DNA of 39,095 nt, taken from contig URZX01000023.1 in NCBI GenBank assembly GCA_900552455.1, forward strand, positions 1 through 39,095. Direction: 5' to 3'. Both the position numbers and the translations under genes were made by a program. Source of the DNA: an uncultured Peptococcaceae bacterium (GTDB lineage: Bacteria; Bacillota; Peptococcia; Peptococcales; Peptococcaceae). Shown here piece by piece: positions 13,290-21,306 of this stretch (the stretch's first letter is position 1; every line of letters starts with the position of its first letter). The notes under the pieces are model-generated. The model made no database searches and was not told the DNA's origin. It saw nothing but the letters and a program-made list of their open reading frames with translations.

Positions 13290-15236
13290 TTAGATATCCA
13301 GCGCTGCGTGGTAAGCGGCGTAGATGGCGTTGAGGATGTTCGATGGGCGCTGGCAGTCGCCGACGATGCGCACGAATGGTGCGCTATCGCGCAGGGCGTC
13401 GACGGCGGCGGTGTTTGCGCGCTGGCCGACGGCCATGACGATGCTTGTGCCGGGGATGAGCACGCTTTCGCCGTTTGCCTGCTCACAGAGGAGGCCTTCT
13501 GCGGTGATCTCCTTGCCGGTGCAGCTGGTGTGGACGGTGACAGTTTTGTCGACCATCTGCATGAGGATCGGGCGCTGGCGGATGTTGCAGTCGCGGGCGA
13601 GGGTGTCTGCCATTTCGACGAGATGCACGCGCTTACCCTGCTGGCCGAGGTGGACGGCGATCTCGCAGCCGGCGAGGCCGCCGCCCATGACGACGACGTT
13701 GTCGGTGAGCTTGTCGCTTTCGCGATAATAATCGTTGACGAGGATGACGGTGTTGGTTTCTTTGCCTGGAAGCGGCAGGTCGATTGGCGTGGAGCCGACG
13801 GCGACGATGAGGGCATCAGCGGCGAAGGCGTCGGCAAATTCGGCGGTGACTGGTGTGTTCAGGCGGATCTTCACGCCTTCCTTGCGGATCAGGGTTTCGA
13901 GGGTGACGCCGAGCTGGTACATTTCGTGCTTAAACGGGATGGCCTGCTCTTCCTTGAGGATGCCGCCGAGCTCTGCTGAGGCTTCGCAGAGGGTGACATC
14001 GTGGCCGCGCTGGGCCGCCACGAGGGCTGCTTCCATCCCGGCGACACCGCCACCGGCGACGAGCACGCGCTTGCTTTTGCGCGCTGGCAGGATCTCCATG
14101 CCTTCCAGCTCACGCCCGATGCGCGGATTGATGGCGCAGCGGCGTGTTTGTGTGGTTGGGCGCTCGGCCATGCAGGCGAAGCAGCGCAGGCAATGGAGGA
14201 TCTCTTTGGGGCGATCGGCCATGACTTTGTTGGGCAGCTCGGGATCGGCGAGAAGGGCGCGCGCCATTTCGATGACGTCGGCTTTGCCGCTGGCGATGAT
14301 CTCTTCCATCTGCGCCGGATCGTTCAAGGCGCCGATGGTGGCAACGGGCACGCTGACGTGCTTTTTGATTTCGGCGGCGAGGTAAACGTTGCAGCCGTGG
14401 TCGGAGAACATGGACGGATGGGTCTGGAAGAAGCCGAACTGATAGCTGCCGGCGGAGACGTGGATGAGATCGACGAGATCTTCGACGCCGTGGGCGATCC
14501 TGCAGCCTTCGGCGAGGTCGTAGCCGCCATCGAAGAGCTCGGAGCCGCTCATACGGAACTCGATGGGAAATCCTGGCCCGACGGCTTCGCGGACGCTTGT
14601 GAGCACTTCGCGCGCAAAGCGCAAGCGATTTTCGAGGCTGCCGCCGTATTCGTCGGTGCGATGGTTAAAATATGGCGAGAGGAACTGATTGATGAGCCAG
14701 CTGTGGCCGCCGTGGACCATGACCATCTCAAAACCGGCGCGCTTGGCGAGGGCGGCTTTTTCGCCGTAGGCCTGGACGATGTCGGCGATCTGTTCTTTTG
14801 TCAGGGCTTTCACAGGAATGCCGTCTGGACGGGTGCCGTCGCTCGGTCCGTACTGACAGAGGCCGGCTTTTTTATCCTTGTCGACGAGATAGGTGCCGGC
14901 GTACTGACCGCTGTGGGAAAGCTCGACGCTTGGCACGGCGCCGTGGCGTTTGATGCCGTCGGCGAGATAGGTGAAGCCGGCGAGGAGCCCTGGCGTCTGC
15001 AGATCGAGGTGGAGCATATGGGAACCGTCGGTGGCTGGATGCACGACAAGCTCGCTGGCGGTGACGGCGGCGGCGCCGCCTTTGGCGCGCAGCTCGTAGA
15101 AGCCTGGCGTGCGTGGACCGACGCCGCAATCGGCGGTGATGTCGGTGCTGCCCATCGGCGCTGCAAAGATGCGGTTGCGGAAGGTCACCCTGCCGAGGGT
15201 GATCGGGCTGCACAGGTGTGGAAATGAGCGTTTCAT
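13290..15236 (-). CDS. NADH:flavin oxidoreductase, 2,4-dienoyl-CoA reductase/2-enoate reductase type
   Basis: The protein has 648 aa. It has an N-terminal Old-Yellow-Enzyme FMN barrel (about 1-340), then four cysteines for a [4Fe-4S] cluster (C349, C352, C355, C367). A C-terminal FAD/NAD(P)H domain follows (VLVAGGGVAGMEAAL near 391-405; VVMGGGLAGCEIAVHL later). Such enzymes reduce activated C=C bonds: dienoyl-CoA, 2-enoates, cinnamates or bile-acid intermediates. The cysteine spacing C-x2-C-x2-C-x11-C is one residue shorter at the second gap than in FadH as I recall it. The barrel HGGHSWLINQFLSP is the usual catalytic region. GGAGG precedes the ATG. It is monocistronic. The substrate cannot be told from sequence. 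Confidence 0.87.
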   Translation of the reverse strand: MKRSFPHLCSPITLGRVTFRNRIFAAPMGSTDITADCGVGPRTPGFYELRAKGGAAAVTASELVVHPATDGSHMLHLDLQTPGLLAGFTYLADGIKRHGAVPSVELSHSGQYAGTYLVDKDKKAGLCQYGPSDGTRPDGIPVKALTKEQIADIVQAYGEKAALAKRAGFEMVMVHGGHSWLINQFLSPYFNHRTDEYGGSLENRLRFAREVLTSVREAVGPGFPIEFRMSGSELFDGGYDLAEGCRIAHGVEDLVDLIHVSAGSYQFGFFQTHPSMFSDHGCNVYLAAEIKKHVSVPVATIGALNDPAQMEEIIASGKADVIEMARALLADPELPNKVMADRPKEILHCLRCFACMAERPTTQTRRCAINPRIGRELEGMEILPARKSKRVLVAGGGVAGMEAALVAAQRGHDVTLCEASAELGGILKEEQAIPFKHEMYQLGVTLETLIRKEGVKIRLNTPVTAEFADAFAADALIVAVGSTPIDLPLPGKETNTVILVNDYYRESDKLTDNVVVMGGGLAGCEIAVHLGQQGKRVHLVEMADTLARDCNIRQRPILMQMVDKTVTVHTSCTGKEITAEGLLCEQANGESVLIPGTSIVMAVGQRANTAAVDALRDSAPFVRIVGDCQRPSNILNAIYAAYHAALDI

Positions 15237-15332
15237 AAATAGACCTCCATCAATTCATTTTAATTCTATTGTACGGAGTGCGTTTCCGCCCGTCAATTCA
15301 TGGGCTCATAGCATTTATAAATAACCTGTCAT

Positions 15333-15379
15333 GAAAAAAATAAAACACGCGCCGGATCTGTCGATCGTGACGCGTGTTT
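15333..15379 (-). terminator. terminator of the 70-aa membrane protein gene
   Basis: AAACACGCG (15343-15351) pairs with CGCGTGTTT (15371-15379). On the minus strand the stem is followed by TTATTTTTTT, just after the stop at 15398. Confidence 0.7.
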
Positions 15380-15397
15380 GTGGCTCAGCGCTTATGC

Positions 15398-15610
15398 TCA
15401 GCGATAGAGGCGTGCCAGCTTTTTGGCCTGCTTCTTCGCGATGCGGCGTGCTTTGGCGCTCTTGAAGAAGGTGACAACCATGGCTGCACCGATCACACCG
15501 AGGGCACCGCAAACGGCTTTCTGTACGGTGCTGTAATCTTCATCGGCGACGAAATCGTCGGTGATCAGCACTGCATCGTCGTTGTAAGAGAATTGTTCGT
15601 TTCTGTTCAT
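15398..15610 (-). CDS. 70-aa membrane protein, unknown
   Basis: The ATG at 15610 has AGGAGG 9 nt upstream. An acidic N-terminal half (residues 1-28) is followed by one hydrophobic helix (AVCGALGVIGAAMVVTFF, about 32-50). A strongly basic C-terminus (KARRIAKKQAKKLARLYR) suggests N-out/C-in topology. No family is recognised. It lies 40 nt downstream of the SH3 protein and is followed by a terminator. It may be the last gene of the envelope operon that begins with DUF5693. Confidence 0.65.
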   Translation of the reverse strand: MNRNEQFSYNDDAVLITDDFVADEDYSTVQKAVCGALGVIGAAMVVTFFKSAKARRIAKKQAKKLARLYR

Positions 15611-15650
15611 GTCTACGTCCTCCTAAAATATTAATTCACCATGTTTGAGT

Positions 15651-16232
15651 TTAGTTCATGGCAACATACTGAGAAGATACCCAACCGGTCGTGCCGTCGG
15701 ACAGCTGTACCTGATACATGCCGTTGCTTTCGCCGATGATGGTGACGGATGCGCCGTCGTTCAGGCTGCCGACGATGTTGCTCTGAGCGCTGTCAGATGC
15801 GCGCAGGTTGAGGCCGGAGCCGCCGGTAGCGACGGTGCCGGTGCCGATGGCATTGGCGGTGTTTTCGCTGTTGTTATCGGTTGTAGCGGTGTTCTGCTGC
15901 TGGCCAGCGTTGTTGTCAGCGGTGGTGTTGCTGTCTGTCTGGCTGTCAGACTGGCTATCTGTCTGATTGTCGTCAGAAGCTGCTGCATCATCGGTGGTTT
16001 CGCCGCCGTTTTCGTCAGCAACGACATCCTTGGCTGCTTCCTTGGCAGCTTTGTCTTCTTCTTTTTCTTTCTGCTGTTCTTCCTGGACGGTGGTGCGGCT
16101 TTCGGTGCTGGAGGATGGCTGTGCATCTCCGCCACCAGTGAAAAATCCGCCGATCAGACCGATCAGCAGGCCCAATACTGCCCCGAGAACAATGGCACTA
16201 ACGATCGCAATAATGATGTTTTTCTTTGTCAT
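15651..16232 (-). CDS. membrane-anchored SH3b-domain protein
   Basis: The protein has 193 aa. The N-terminus has KK followed by one long hydrophobic helix rich in Gly (residues 6-32), which should anchor it in the membrane. A long low-complexity stretch rich in E, K, D, Q, T and N (about 38-130) probably spans the wall. The C-terminus (about 132-193) is a bacterial SH3 domain (LNLRASDSAQSNIVGSL ... GWVSSQYV), a fold that binds peptidoglycan. The start ATG has GAAGGAG upstream. It lies 24 nt after the TagO-like gene, so it belongs to the envelope operon, consistent with a role at the cell wall. Confidence 0.8.
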   Translation of the reverse strand: MTKKNIIIAIVSAIVLGAVLGLLIGLIGGFFTGGGDAQPSSSTESRTTVQEEQQKEKEEDKAAKEAAKDVVADENGGETTDDAAASDDNQTDSQSDSQTDSNTTADNNAGQQQNTATTDNNSENTANAIGTGTVATGGSGLNLRASDSAQSNIVGSLNDGASVTIIGESNGMYQVQLSDGTTGWVSSQYVAMN

Positions 16233-16255
16233 CGTAGTAGTCGCTCCTTCATGCG

Positions 16256-17296
16256 TTACTTATTTTTGTTCTTTTTGGTGGTACTCCCGAGAATACCAAT
16301 TTTATTCGCGCCGATCAACAAGAGCGTCACCACCAACACCATGACCACGAAGCCGCGCTCGCTGGTCAGCTCGTTGACGATGATGGCGCACACCGACAGC
16401 CCGACGCTGATGGCGTAGATCAAGAGCACCGTATTGCGGTGGCTGAGCCCGCGCGCCATCAAACGATGGTGGAGATGCGCCTTATCCGCTTCGAAGATTG
16501 GCTTGTTGGCCATCATTCGTCGCAGGATCGCAAACAATGTATCAAAGATCGGAATCCCCAGAGCGAGGATTGGAATAAACACGGAAACAAAGGTCACACC
16601 CTTGGCGGTTCCCATGATCGAGAGAACGGCCAGCGTGTAGCCTAAAAACATCGAGCCGGTGTCTCCCATAAAAATGGAGGCCGGATGAAAATTGTAAATG
16701 AGGAAGCCTGCACAGGCGCCGACAAGCGTGAGACAGAGCACAGCGATGTTGCCGCTGCCGTTCATCAGCGCGCAGATGGCCAGTGTCGCAGCGCTGATGC
16801 CGCTGACGCCGGCTGCCAGGCCGTCGAGCCCGTCGATGAGGTTGACGGCGTTGATGATGGCAACGATCCAGATCACGCTCACGGGCACAGCGAGAATGTG
16901 CAGCGCCATCATGGCAGCGTCGCCGAACATGCTCGTGACAAATTCGATGCGGATGCCGCCGAGGGTCACGATGCAGGCTGCGATGATCTGCCCGAGAAGC
17001 TTGAGCTTCGCCGGCATATCGGTGACGTCGTCAACAATGCCGACAAAGATCAGCATGGTCGCGCCGAGGAAAAAAGCCATCAGCGACTGGGAAAACGGAT
17101 AGAAGGTGAAGGTCACCATCCAAAACGCTCCGTAGATCGCCAGCCCGCCCATGCGCGGCATGATCTTATGATGCACCTTGCGTGCGTTTGGTTTATCTAC
17201 TGCGCCGATGTGCACAGCCAACAGCTTCACGATCGGCACGAAAAATGTCGTCAGGACAAAAGCACAGACTGTTACCAGCAAGAGCTCCTTAGCCAC
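16256..17296 (-). CDS. undecaprenyl-phosphate GlcNAc-1-phosphate transferase (TagO/WecA-like)
   Basis: The protein has 346 aa from the GTG at 17296, preceded by GGAAGTG 5 nt upstream; a longer TTG start is possible but lacks a ribosome site. It is a polytopic membrane enzyme that puts GlcNAc-1-P (or a similar sugar phosphate) on undecaprenyl phosphate to begin a wall polysaccharide. Family signatures are DKPNARKVHHKIMPRMGG near the N-terminus, NLIDGLDGLAAGVS (the Asp-rich catalytic loop), FMGDTGSMFLGYTLA, and HLHHRLMARGLSHRNTVL near the C-terminus, which separates it from MraY. It follows csaB (78-nt gap) in the operon and probably starts the secondary wall polymer that CsaB pyruvylates. Confidence 0.87.
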   Translation of the reverse strand: MAKELLLVTVCAFVLTTFFVPIVKLLAVHIGAVDKPNARKVHHKIMPRMGGLAIYGAFWMVTFTFYPFSQSLMAFFLGATMLIFVGIVDDVTDMPAKLKLLGQIIAACIVTLGGIRIEFVTSMFGDAAMMALHILAVPVSVIWIVAIINAVNLIDGLDGLAAGVSGISAATLAICALMNGSGNIAVLCLTLVGACAGFLIYNFHPASIFMGDTGSMFLGYTLAVLSIMGTAKGVTFVSVFIPILALGIPIFDTLFAILRRMMANKPIFEADKAHLHHRLMARGLSHRNTVLLIYAISVGLSVCAIIVNELTSERGFVVMVLVVTLLLIGANKIGILGSTTKKNKNK

Positions 17297-17374
17297 ACAA
17301 TCACTTCCATATATAATGATATTGCTCTTTTCTATTGTAAAGAGCGGCATCGCGAATTTCAAGCATAACTTACA

Positions 17375-18466
17375 TCATTGCTGCAAGAGAATTTCCTGAC
17401 AGTTCTTTGCCGGCGTGTGGCTGATGCGTTTGAGGGCGCGCACACGGTGGTCCACCTCCGGCCGATCGATCTCCAGACGCTCGGCAGCATTTTTAATGAG
17501 CACTTCCTCGCTGACGTCGCCAAGGGCGACGCAGTGCGGATTGTGGATCATTTTCATGAACGAATCCACCTTCGGATCGTAGCTGATGGCCATGACGCGC
17601 TTGTCAAGGGCAGCGCCGATGATGAGCGCATGCAAGCGCATGCCGACGACGACGAAGGCGTTGTCGAAGATCGAAAAGAGCGTCGGCGTGTCATAAGCCT
17701 CGGCGATCACAAAGGAATCGCCGCGCATGTGCGCATCGACTGCGTGTGCGATGGTGTCGTCCTGGTCGTGGTGCATCGCCAGGAGCCCGACGGCGTAGCC
17801 CTGTTCCACGAGATAATCGCCGAGGGCGGCGAATTCATGCACAAGATCCTTGCCGCCCCAGTCGCGCAGCGCCATCAGCGCCAGCGGACGGCTGCTGTCG
17901 TAGCCGAGGTTTTCGAGAATGGCGCGGCCCTTGGCGGTGTCGACGACGTCGCCGTCGATGCCGAGCACCGGATCTGGCGACACCTGGACAGGCGTTTTCA
18001 CACCGATCTCGCGCAAAAGCTCGTAGGATTCGTCGTCGCGCACATAGATGGCGCGGGCGCGGTTGAAGGCCCAGCGTGTGAGCCAGCGGTTGCGCTTATT
18101 CGACAGTGGCCCCAGCCCCTGGCCGTAGATGACGACAGGCTTGCGCAGGAGCACCGCCATGAAGATAATGCCGAGATAATAGAGACAGCTGTTTTTGCTC
18201 GTGACATCCTGCAGCAGGCTGCCGCCGCCGCTGACGAGCAGATCTGTGCGGCGCAGCGCGCGCCAGACTTCCTTCAGCTTCCAGCGGTCACAGGCGCTGA
18301 CGCCGTAGGTTTTCTCCGTCAGTTCGGGATCGTTTGAGAGCACCGTGATGTCGCAGGCCGGCATTTCCTGACGCAGGGCTTCGATGATGGCGTAGCAGAC
18401 CGCATCGTCACCGGCGTTTTGGAAGCCGTAGTAACCACTCATAACTATGTTCGGGTGTTCGTCCAT
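17375..18466 (-). CDS. csaB: polysaccharide pyruvyl transferase CsaB
   Basis: The protein has 363 aa from the ATG at 18466 (GGGGAG 6 nt upstream). CsaB adds ketal-linked pyruvate from phosphoenolpyruvate to secondary cell-wall polysaccharide, the ligand for S-layer-homology domains. Seen are the N-terminal SGYYGFQNAGDDAVCYAI (near 11-28), LLVSGGGSLLQDVTS, VVIYGQGLGPLSNKRNRW, RDDESYELLREIGV, and VVGMRLHALIIGAALDKRVMAISYDPK near the C-terminus, all typical of the pyruvyl transferase family. It starts 14 nt after the DUF5693 gene and is followed by the TagO-like gene. An SLH-domain fragment occurs at 26110-26620. Confidence 0.88.
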   Translation of the reverse strand: MDEHPNIVMSGYYGFQNAGDDAVCYAIIEALRQEMPACDITVLSNDPELTEKTYGVSACDRWKLKEVWRALRRTDLLVSGGGSLLQDVTSKNSCLYYLGIIFMAVLLRKPVVIYGQGLGPLSNKRNRWLTRWAFNRARAIYVRDDESYELLREIGVKTPVQVSPDPVLGIDGDVVDTAKGRAILENLGYDSSRPLALMALRDWGGKDLVHEFAALGDYLVEQGYAVGLLAMHHDQDDTIAHAVDAHMRGDSFVIAEAYDTPTLFSIFDNAFVVVGMRLHALIIGAALDKRVMAISYDPKVDSFMKMIHNPHCVALGDVSEEVLIKNAAERLEIDRPEVDHRVRALKRISHTPAKNCQEILLQQ

Positions 18467-18480
18467 ATTCTTCTCCCCTT

Positions 18481-20502
18481 TCATCGCGCTTCATACTCGG
18501 CGAGCTTGTCCGTCGCCCAGCGGAAGATGCGAATGCCCAGCTTCACCAGAAGCACCGCGATCACAGCCACGACGATGCCGAGGATGAGCCCGTTCAGACT
18601 GCGCTGCAGCGCGATCAACAGCGGCGTATGGATGTGGGCGTAGGTGTTGACAAGGGAAACCTGGCCGATCACCAGCGGGATCGTCAGCACCCAGAGCACA
18701 GGCCGCTTGGCGGCGTACATGAGATAGAGGATCGTCGCCGGATAGCCGATGAGGAATTCCTTGCTGCGTGGGCGCACGCCCATCGTGTCGTTGAGGAACT
18801 GGCGCATCGCTGCTTCCAGGCCAGAGATCTGCCCGCCTTCGTTGCCGGTACGGGAAACGTAGATCATCAGCGCCATGGCGACGACGGCGAAAACAACCGC
18901 CCATTTATAATCCAGCGCCTTGTTGAGCAGATTCTTGCAGAGCGTGAGCGGCTTTTTGTCGCGCACAATATAGAGCACAAACGGCACAACGACGATCGGG
19001 ATCACATGCGCGATCTTGACGCCGACAAAGGAGCTGAGCTTGAGCATGAACGCCTTGTCGGAAAGCATCCCGACCATGAGCACAGCGCCGATCCAGCTGA
19101 CGAGACAGAGCAACAGCATCTGCCCGATGGCCTTCGGCAGCGAGAGATCCTTCTTCGGCGGCAGGAACAGGAGACACGAAAGGATCGGGAATTCGATCAC
19201 GCTCGCCAGCGCCATGAGCTGCATCGCCAGCGTCTGATTGAGCACATACATGCCCAGCCAGCCCACCAGCGAGAGCACAAAGCCAGCCAGCGCAATGCGG
19301 CGGAAGCCGATCTCCATGAGCATCAGCATAAAGCCAGCGCAGATGCCCAGCCCGATGACCAACCGCACAGCCGCCGGAATATCCAGCGCCGGCATCTCCT
19401 GCACCTCGCCGCCAACATTGAAGCCCTTGTCCTGCAGGTCGGTGTTGATGGCATTGAGATAGGCCATGTTCGTATCAAAATACGCGCCAGGATTGTCGAT
19501 GCTGAAGAAACGCACCAAGAGCGCGCGCATATTGCGCTCGCGCGCAGCGAGATCCCAGCGGTCCAGGGCTTCGACGATGCCGCCTTCCATCTCTTCGCCG
19601 CTGTCGCCTTCAAAGGTGCTCATCTCCTCGTTGGAGATCGTGTGCAGACGCACAACGTCCTTGTCAGCGAGCTTGGCGAGGGTATTAAAGCCCTGCTGGT
19701 CGTTGAACTCGATCTGTCCCAGCGGCGCGATGAAGTTTTCGTCCTCATCCAACAGCAGCTGGTAGAAGGTTTCGATGTCCTCTTCCTCCGGATAGCCCGG
19801 GATGTATTTATCGTTGAACATCAGCATCTGGAGGTTTGGAATGGATTTGATGTCCTCTGCGAGCAGCTCCAGCGATGCGTCCGTTGGATCCTCCCAGCTG
19901 GAGACCTGCGCGATGATGCCAAAGCCAGCGTTTGCGACAGTGTCCAGCCATTCCTGGTCAAAGCCCACGCCCGTGGCGCTGAACGCCAGCTTGGCGCTGC
20001 TCTGGTTGCTCGCCGTCGCTTCGATGCTCGTTGGCACCGTGACAACGCCCAGCTCGCCATCGTCATAGGCGACAGCGCCGCGGATCTTTTCCGGCAGCTC
20101 CGTCAGCACCTGATCGCGCCAGGCGTCGTTGGTGACGACGACATAATAATTCGTCTCGCTGATCGGCAGATCTGCCGGCAGGCTGTCGGCGACAGACAGC
20201 GTCTGCACCGCTGGCCCCAGCGCCACAACGACATCGCCGGCGTTTTCCAGACTGGCGATGGTGCTCTCTTTAAAAAGCACCTGCGACACGCCATTTTCTG
20301 CCAGAAGCTCGAGCATGGCGTCCATATTTTTGCCATTGGCATTGGCCAGCGAGCGGATGTCCGCCTCGTTGACCGAGAGATTGACATTTTTGTAGCTCTG
20401 CTCCGCCTGCACACGGACAACGCCCACATACAGCGAGCAGACAACGGCTATCAGCACAAGCGCCGCAGCGCAGCGCTTCATGATCTGATAAAATTGCTGC
20501 AA
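18481..20502 (-). CDS. DUF5693-family polytopic membrane protein
   Basis: The protein has 673 aa, using TTG at 20502 with GAAGGAG 8 nt upstream. An upstream extension is open for 51 codons but has no ribosome site and runs through promoter-like sequence. It has one N-terminal membrane helix, then a large extracytoplasmic domain (about 35-370) that looks glycosidase-barrel-like (VNEADIRSLANANGKNMDAML, GIIAQVSSW). Six to eight C-terminal helices follow. The family is regularly found beside csaB in Clostridia. Its function is unknown, but a role in transport or assembly of the pyruvylated wall polymer is a fair inference. It is the first gene of the DUF5693-csaB-tagO operon. Confidence 0.75.
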   Translation of the reverse strand: MQQFYQIMKRCAAALVLIAVVCSLYVGVVRVQAEQSYKNVNLSVNEADIRSLANANGKNMDAMLELLAENGVSQVLFKESTIASLENAGDVVVALGPAVQTLSVADSLPADLPISETNYYVVVTNDAWRDQVLTELPEKIRGAVAYDDGELGVVTVPTSIEATASNQSSAKLAFSATGVGFDQEWLDTVANAGFGIIAQVSSWEDPTDASLELLAEDIKSIPNLQMLMFNDKYIPGYPEEEDIETFYQLLLDEDENFIAPLGQIEFNDQQGFNTLAKLADKDVVRLHTISNEEMSTFEGDSGEEMEGGIVEALDRWDLAARERNMRALLVRFFSIDNPGAYFDTNMAYLNAINTDLQDKGFNVGGEVQEMPALDIPAAVRLVIGLGICAGFMLMLMEIGFRRIALAGFVLSLVGWLGMYVLNQTLAMQLMALASVIEFPILSCLLFLPPKKDLSLPKAIGQMLLLCLVSWIGAVLMVGMLSDKAFMLKLSSFVGVKIAHVIPIVVVPFVLYIVRDKKPLTLCKNLLNKALDYKWAVVFAVVAMALMIYVSRTGNEGGQISGLEAAMRQFLNDTMGVRPRSKEFLIGYPATILYLMYAAKRPVLWVLTIPLVIGQVSLVNTYAHIHTPLLIALQRSLNGLILGIVVAVIAVLLVKLGIRIFRWATDKLAEYEAR

Positions 20503-20733
20503 TTTCAACACTCCTTCAGATTTTTTCACTGAGATAGATTCAGTATACTCTAAAAAGCGGTTTTTTCCTATAGTTTCAATACAAATGGCCGCTCTTTTTA
20601 TCCAAAACCCCACAACTCTCGCGACAAAATCTCCTAGTCGCCGCAAGACATACAAGAAAAAATAAAAAAGTGAGTGCTCATCTCCAATTATCTATAGAAA
20701 ACGAAGCCATAATCTGCTAAAATAATAGATACC

Positions 20734-20747
20734 TGATAAGGTTATCA
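20734..20747. promoter_or_regulatory. dyad operator, probably for the Rrf2 regulator
   Basis: TGATAA-GG-TTATCA is a perfect dyad 31 bp before the start codon and just downstream of an extended -10 (TGC-TAAAAT, about 20715-20723). This is a good position for autorepression. Confidence 0.5.
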
Positions 20748-20777
20748 TTATCCCAGTAGAATAAGGAGGCGGCTCTC

Positions 20778-21221
20778 TTGTCACTTAACATCACCACAGA
20801 CTACGCCATTCGCATCATGATGTACCTGGCAAATTACTACGATCCGGATCCGCTCTTCGCGCCGGACGGCAGCTGTTCCGGAAAAGTGATCGCAGAGAAG
20901 ATGAACATTCCCTACAATTACTTCCTGAAGATCGTGCCACGGCTCAAGGACGCCGGCTATCTGCAGTCCTTCCAGGGCAAGCGCGGCGGCTATGTGCTGA
21001 CGACGCCACCGGAAGACATCAGCCTCTTCGACATCATCCACGTCATGGATGACGATTTCATCCTCAACGCCTGCACAGCGCCAGATGGTCAGTGTGCCCA
21101 GGGCACGCCGGAATTCTGCGCCGTTCACTATGTGCTCGAAGGCGTTCAGGCGTCCATCGACAAAACGCTGAAGTCGGTCAATCTGGCTGAGCTGGCTGTG
21201 GACAACGTCCACTCATTATAA
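20778..21221 (+). CDS. Rrf2-family regulator with three conserved-type cysteines
   Basis: The protein has 147 aa. The start is TTG at 20778 with AAGGAGG 8 nt upstream. It has an N-terminal winged HTH (SLNITTDYAIRIMMYLANY; KVIAEKMNIPYNYFLKIVPRLKDAGYL) and the Rrf2 wing FQGKRGGYVLTTPPEDISL. C99, C106 and C114 sit in the place where IscR/NsrR/RirA-type proteins bind an Fe-S cluster, with spacing C-x6-C-x7-C, so iron, redox or NO sensing is likely. A dyad operator upstream suggests autoregulation. It converges with cysE-cysS; CymR-type control of cysteine genes is possible, but CymR normally lacks cysteines. Confidence 0.87.
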   Translation: MSLNITTDYAIRIMMYLANYYDPDPLFAPDGSCSGKVIAEKMNIPYNYFLKIVPRLKDAGYLQSFQGKRGGYVLTTPPEDISLFDIIHVMDDDFILNACTAPDGQCAQGTPEFCAVHYVLEGVQASIDKTLKSVNLAELAVDNVHSL

Positions 21222-21223
21222 GC

Positions 21224-21272
21224 AAAAAACACATTCCTTACAAGCGCCGAACGCTTGCGGAATGTGTTTTTT
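21224..21272. terminator. bidirectional terminator between rrf2 and cysS
   Basis: A long hairpin (AAAAACACATTCC / GGAATGTGTTTTT outer stem, CAAGCG / CGCTTG inner stem) has T runs on both strands. Confidence 0.8.
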
Positions 21273-21306
21273 CTTTTTCTACAACAACCGCCGAGGGGCG
21301 GATTTT

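Noticed and set aside
4275..13290. Classical tRNA-integrated island with att repeats
   Set aside because: I found no repeated tRNA 3' end at the right edge of the AT-rich block and no integrase; kept only as a composition finding.
14001..15227. Long plus-strand ORF (408 codons) opposite the flavoenzyme gene
   Set aside because: Antisense shadow; the minus strand has clear domain motifs and a ribosome site.
18628..20532. 634-codon plus-strand ORF opposite the DUF5693 gene
   Set aside because: His/Arg/Gln-rich product with no motif or ribosome site; the minus frame has signal/TM helices and operon context.
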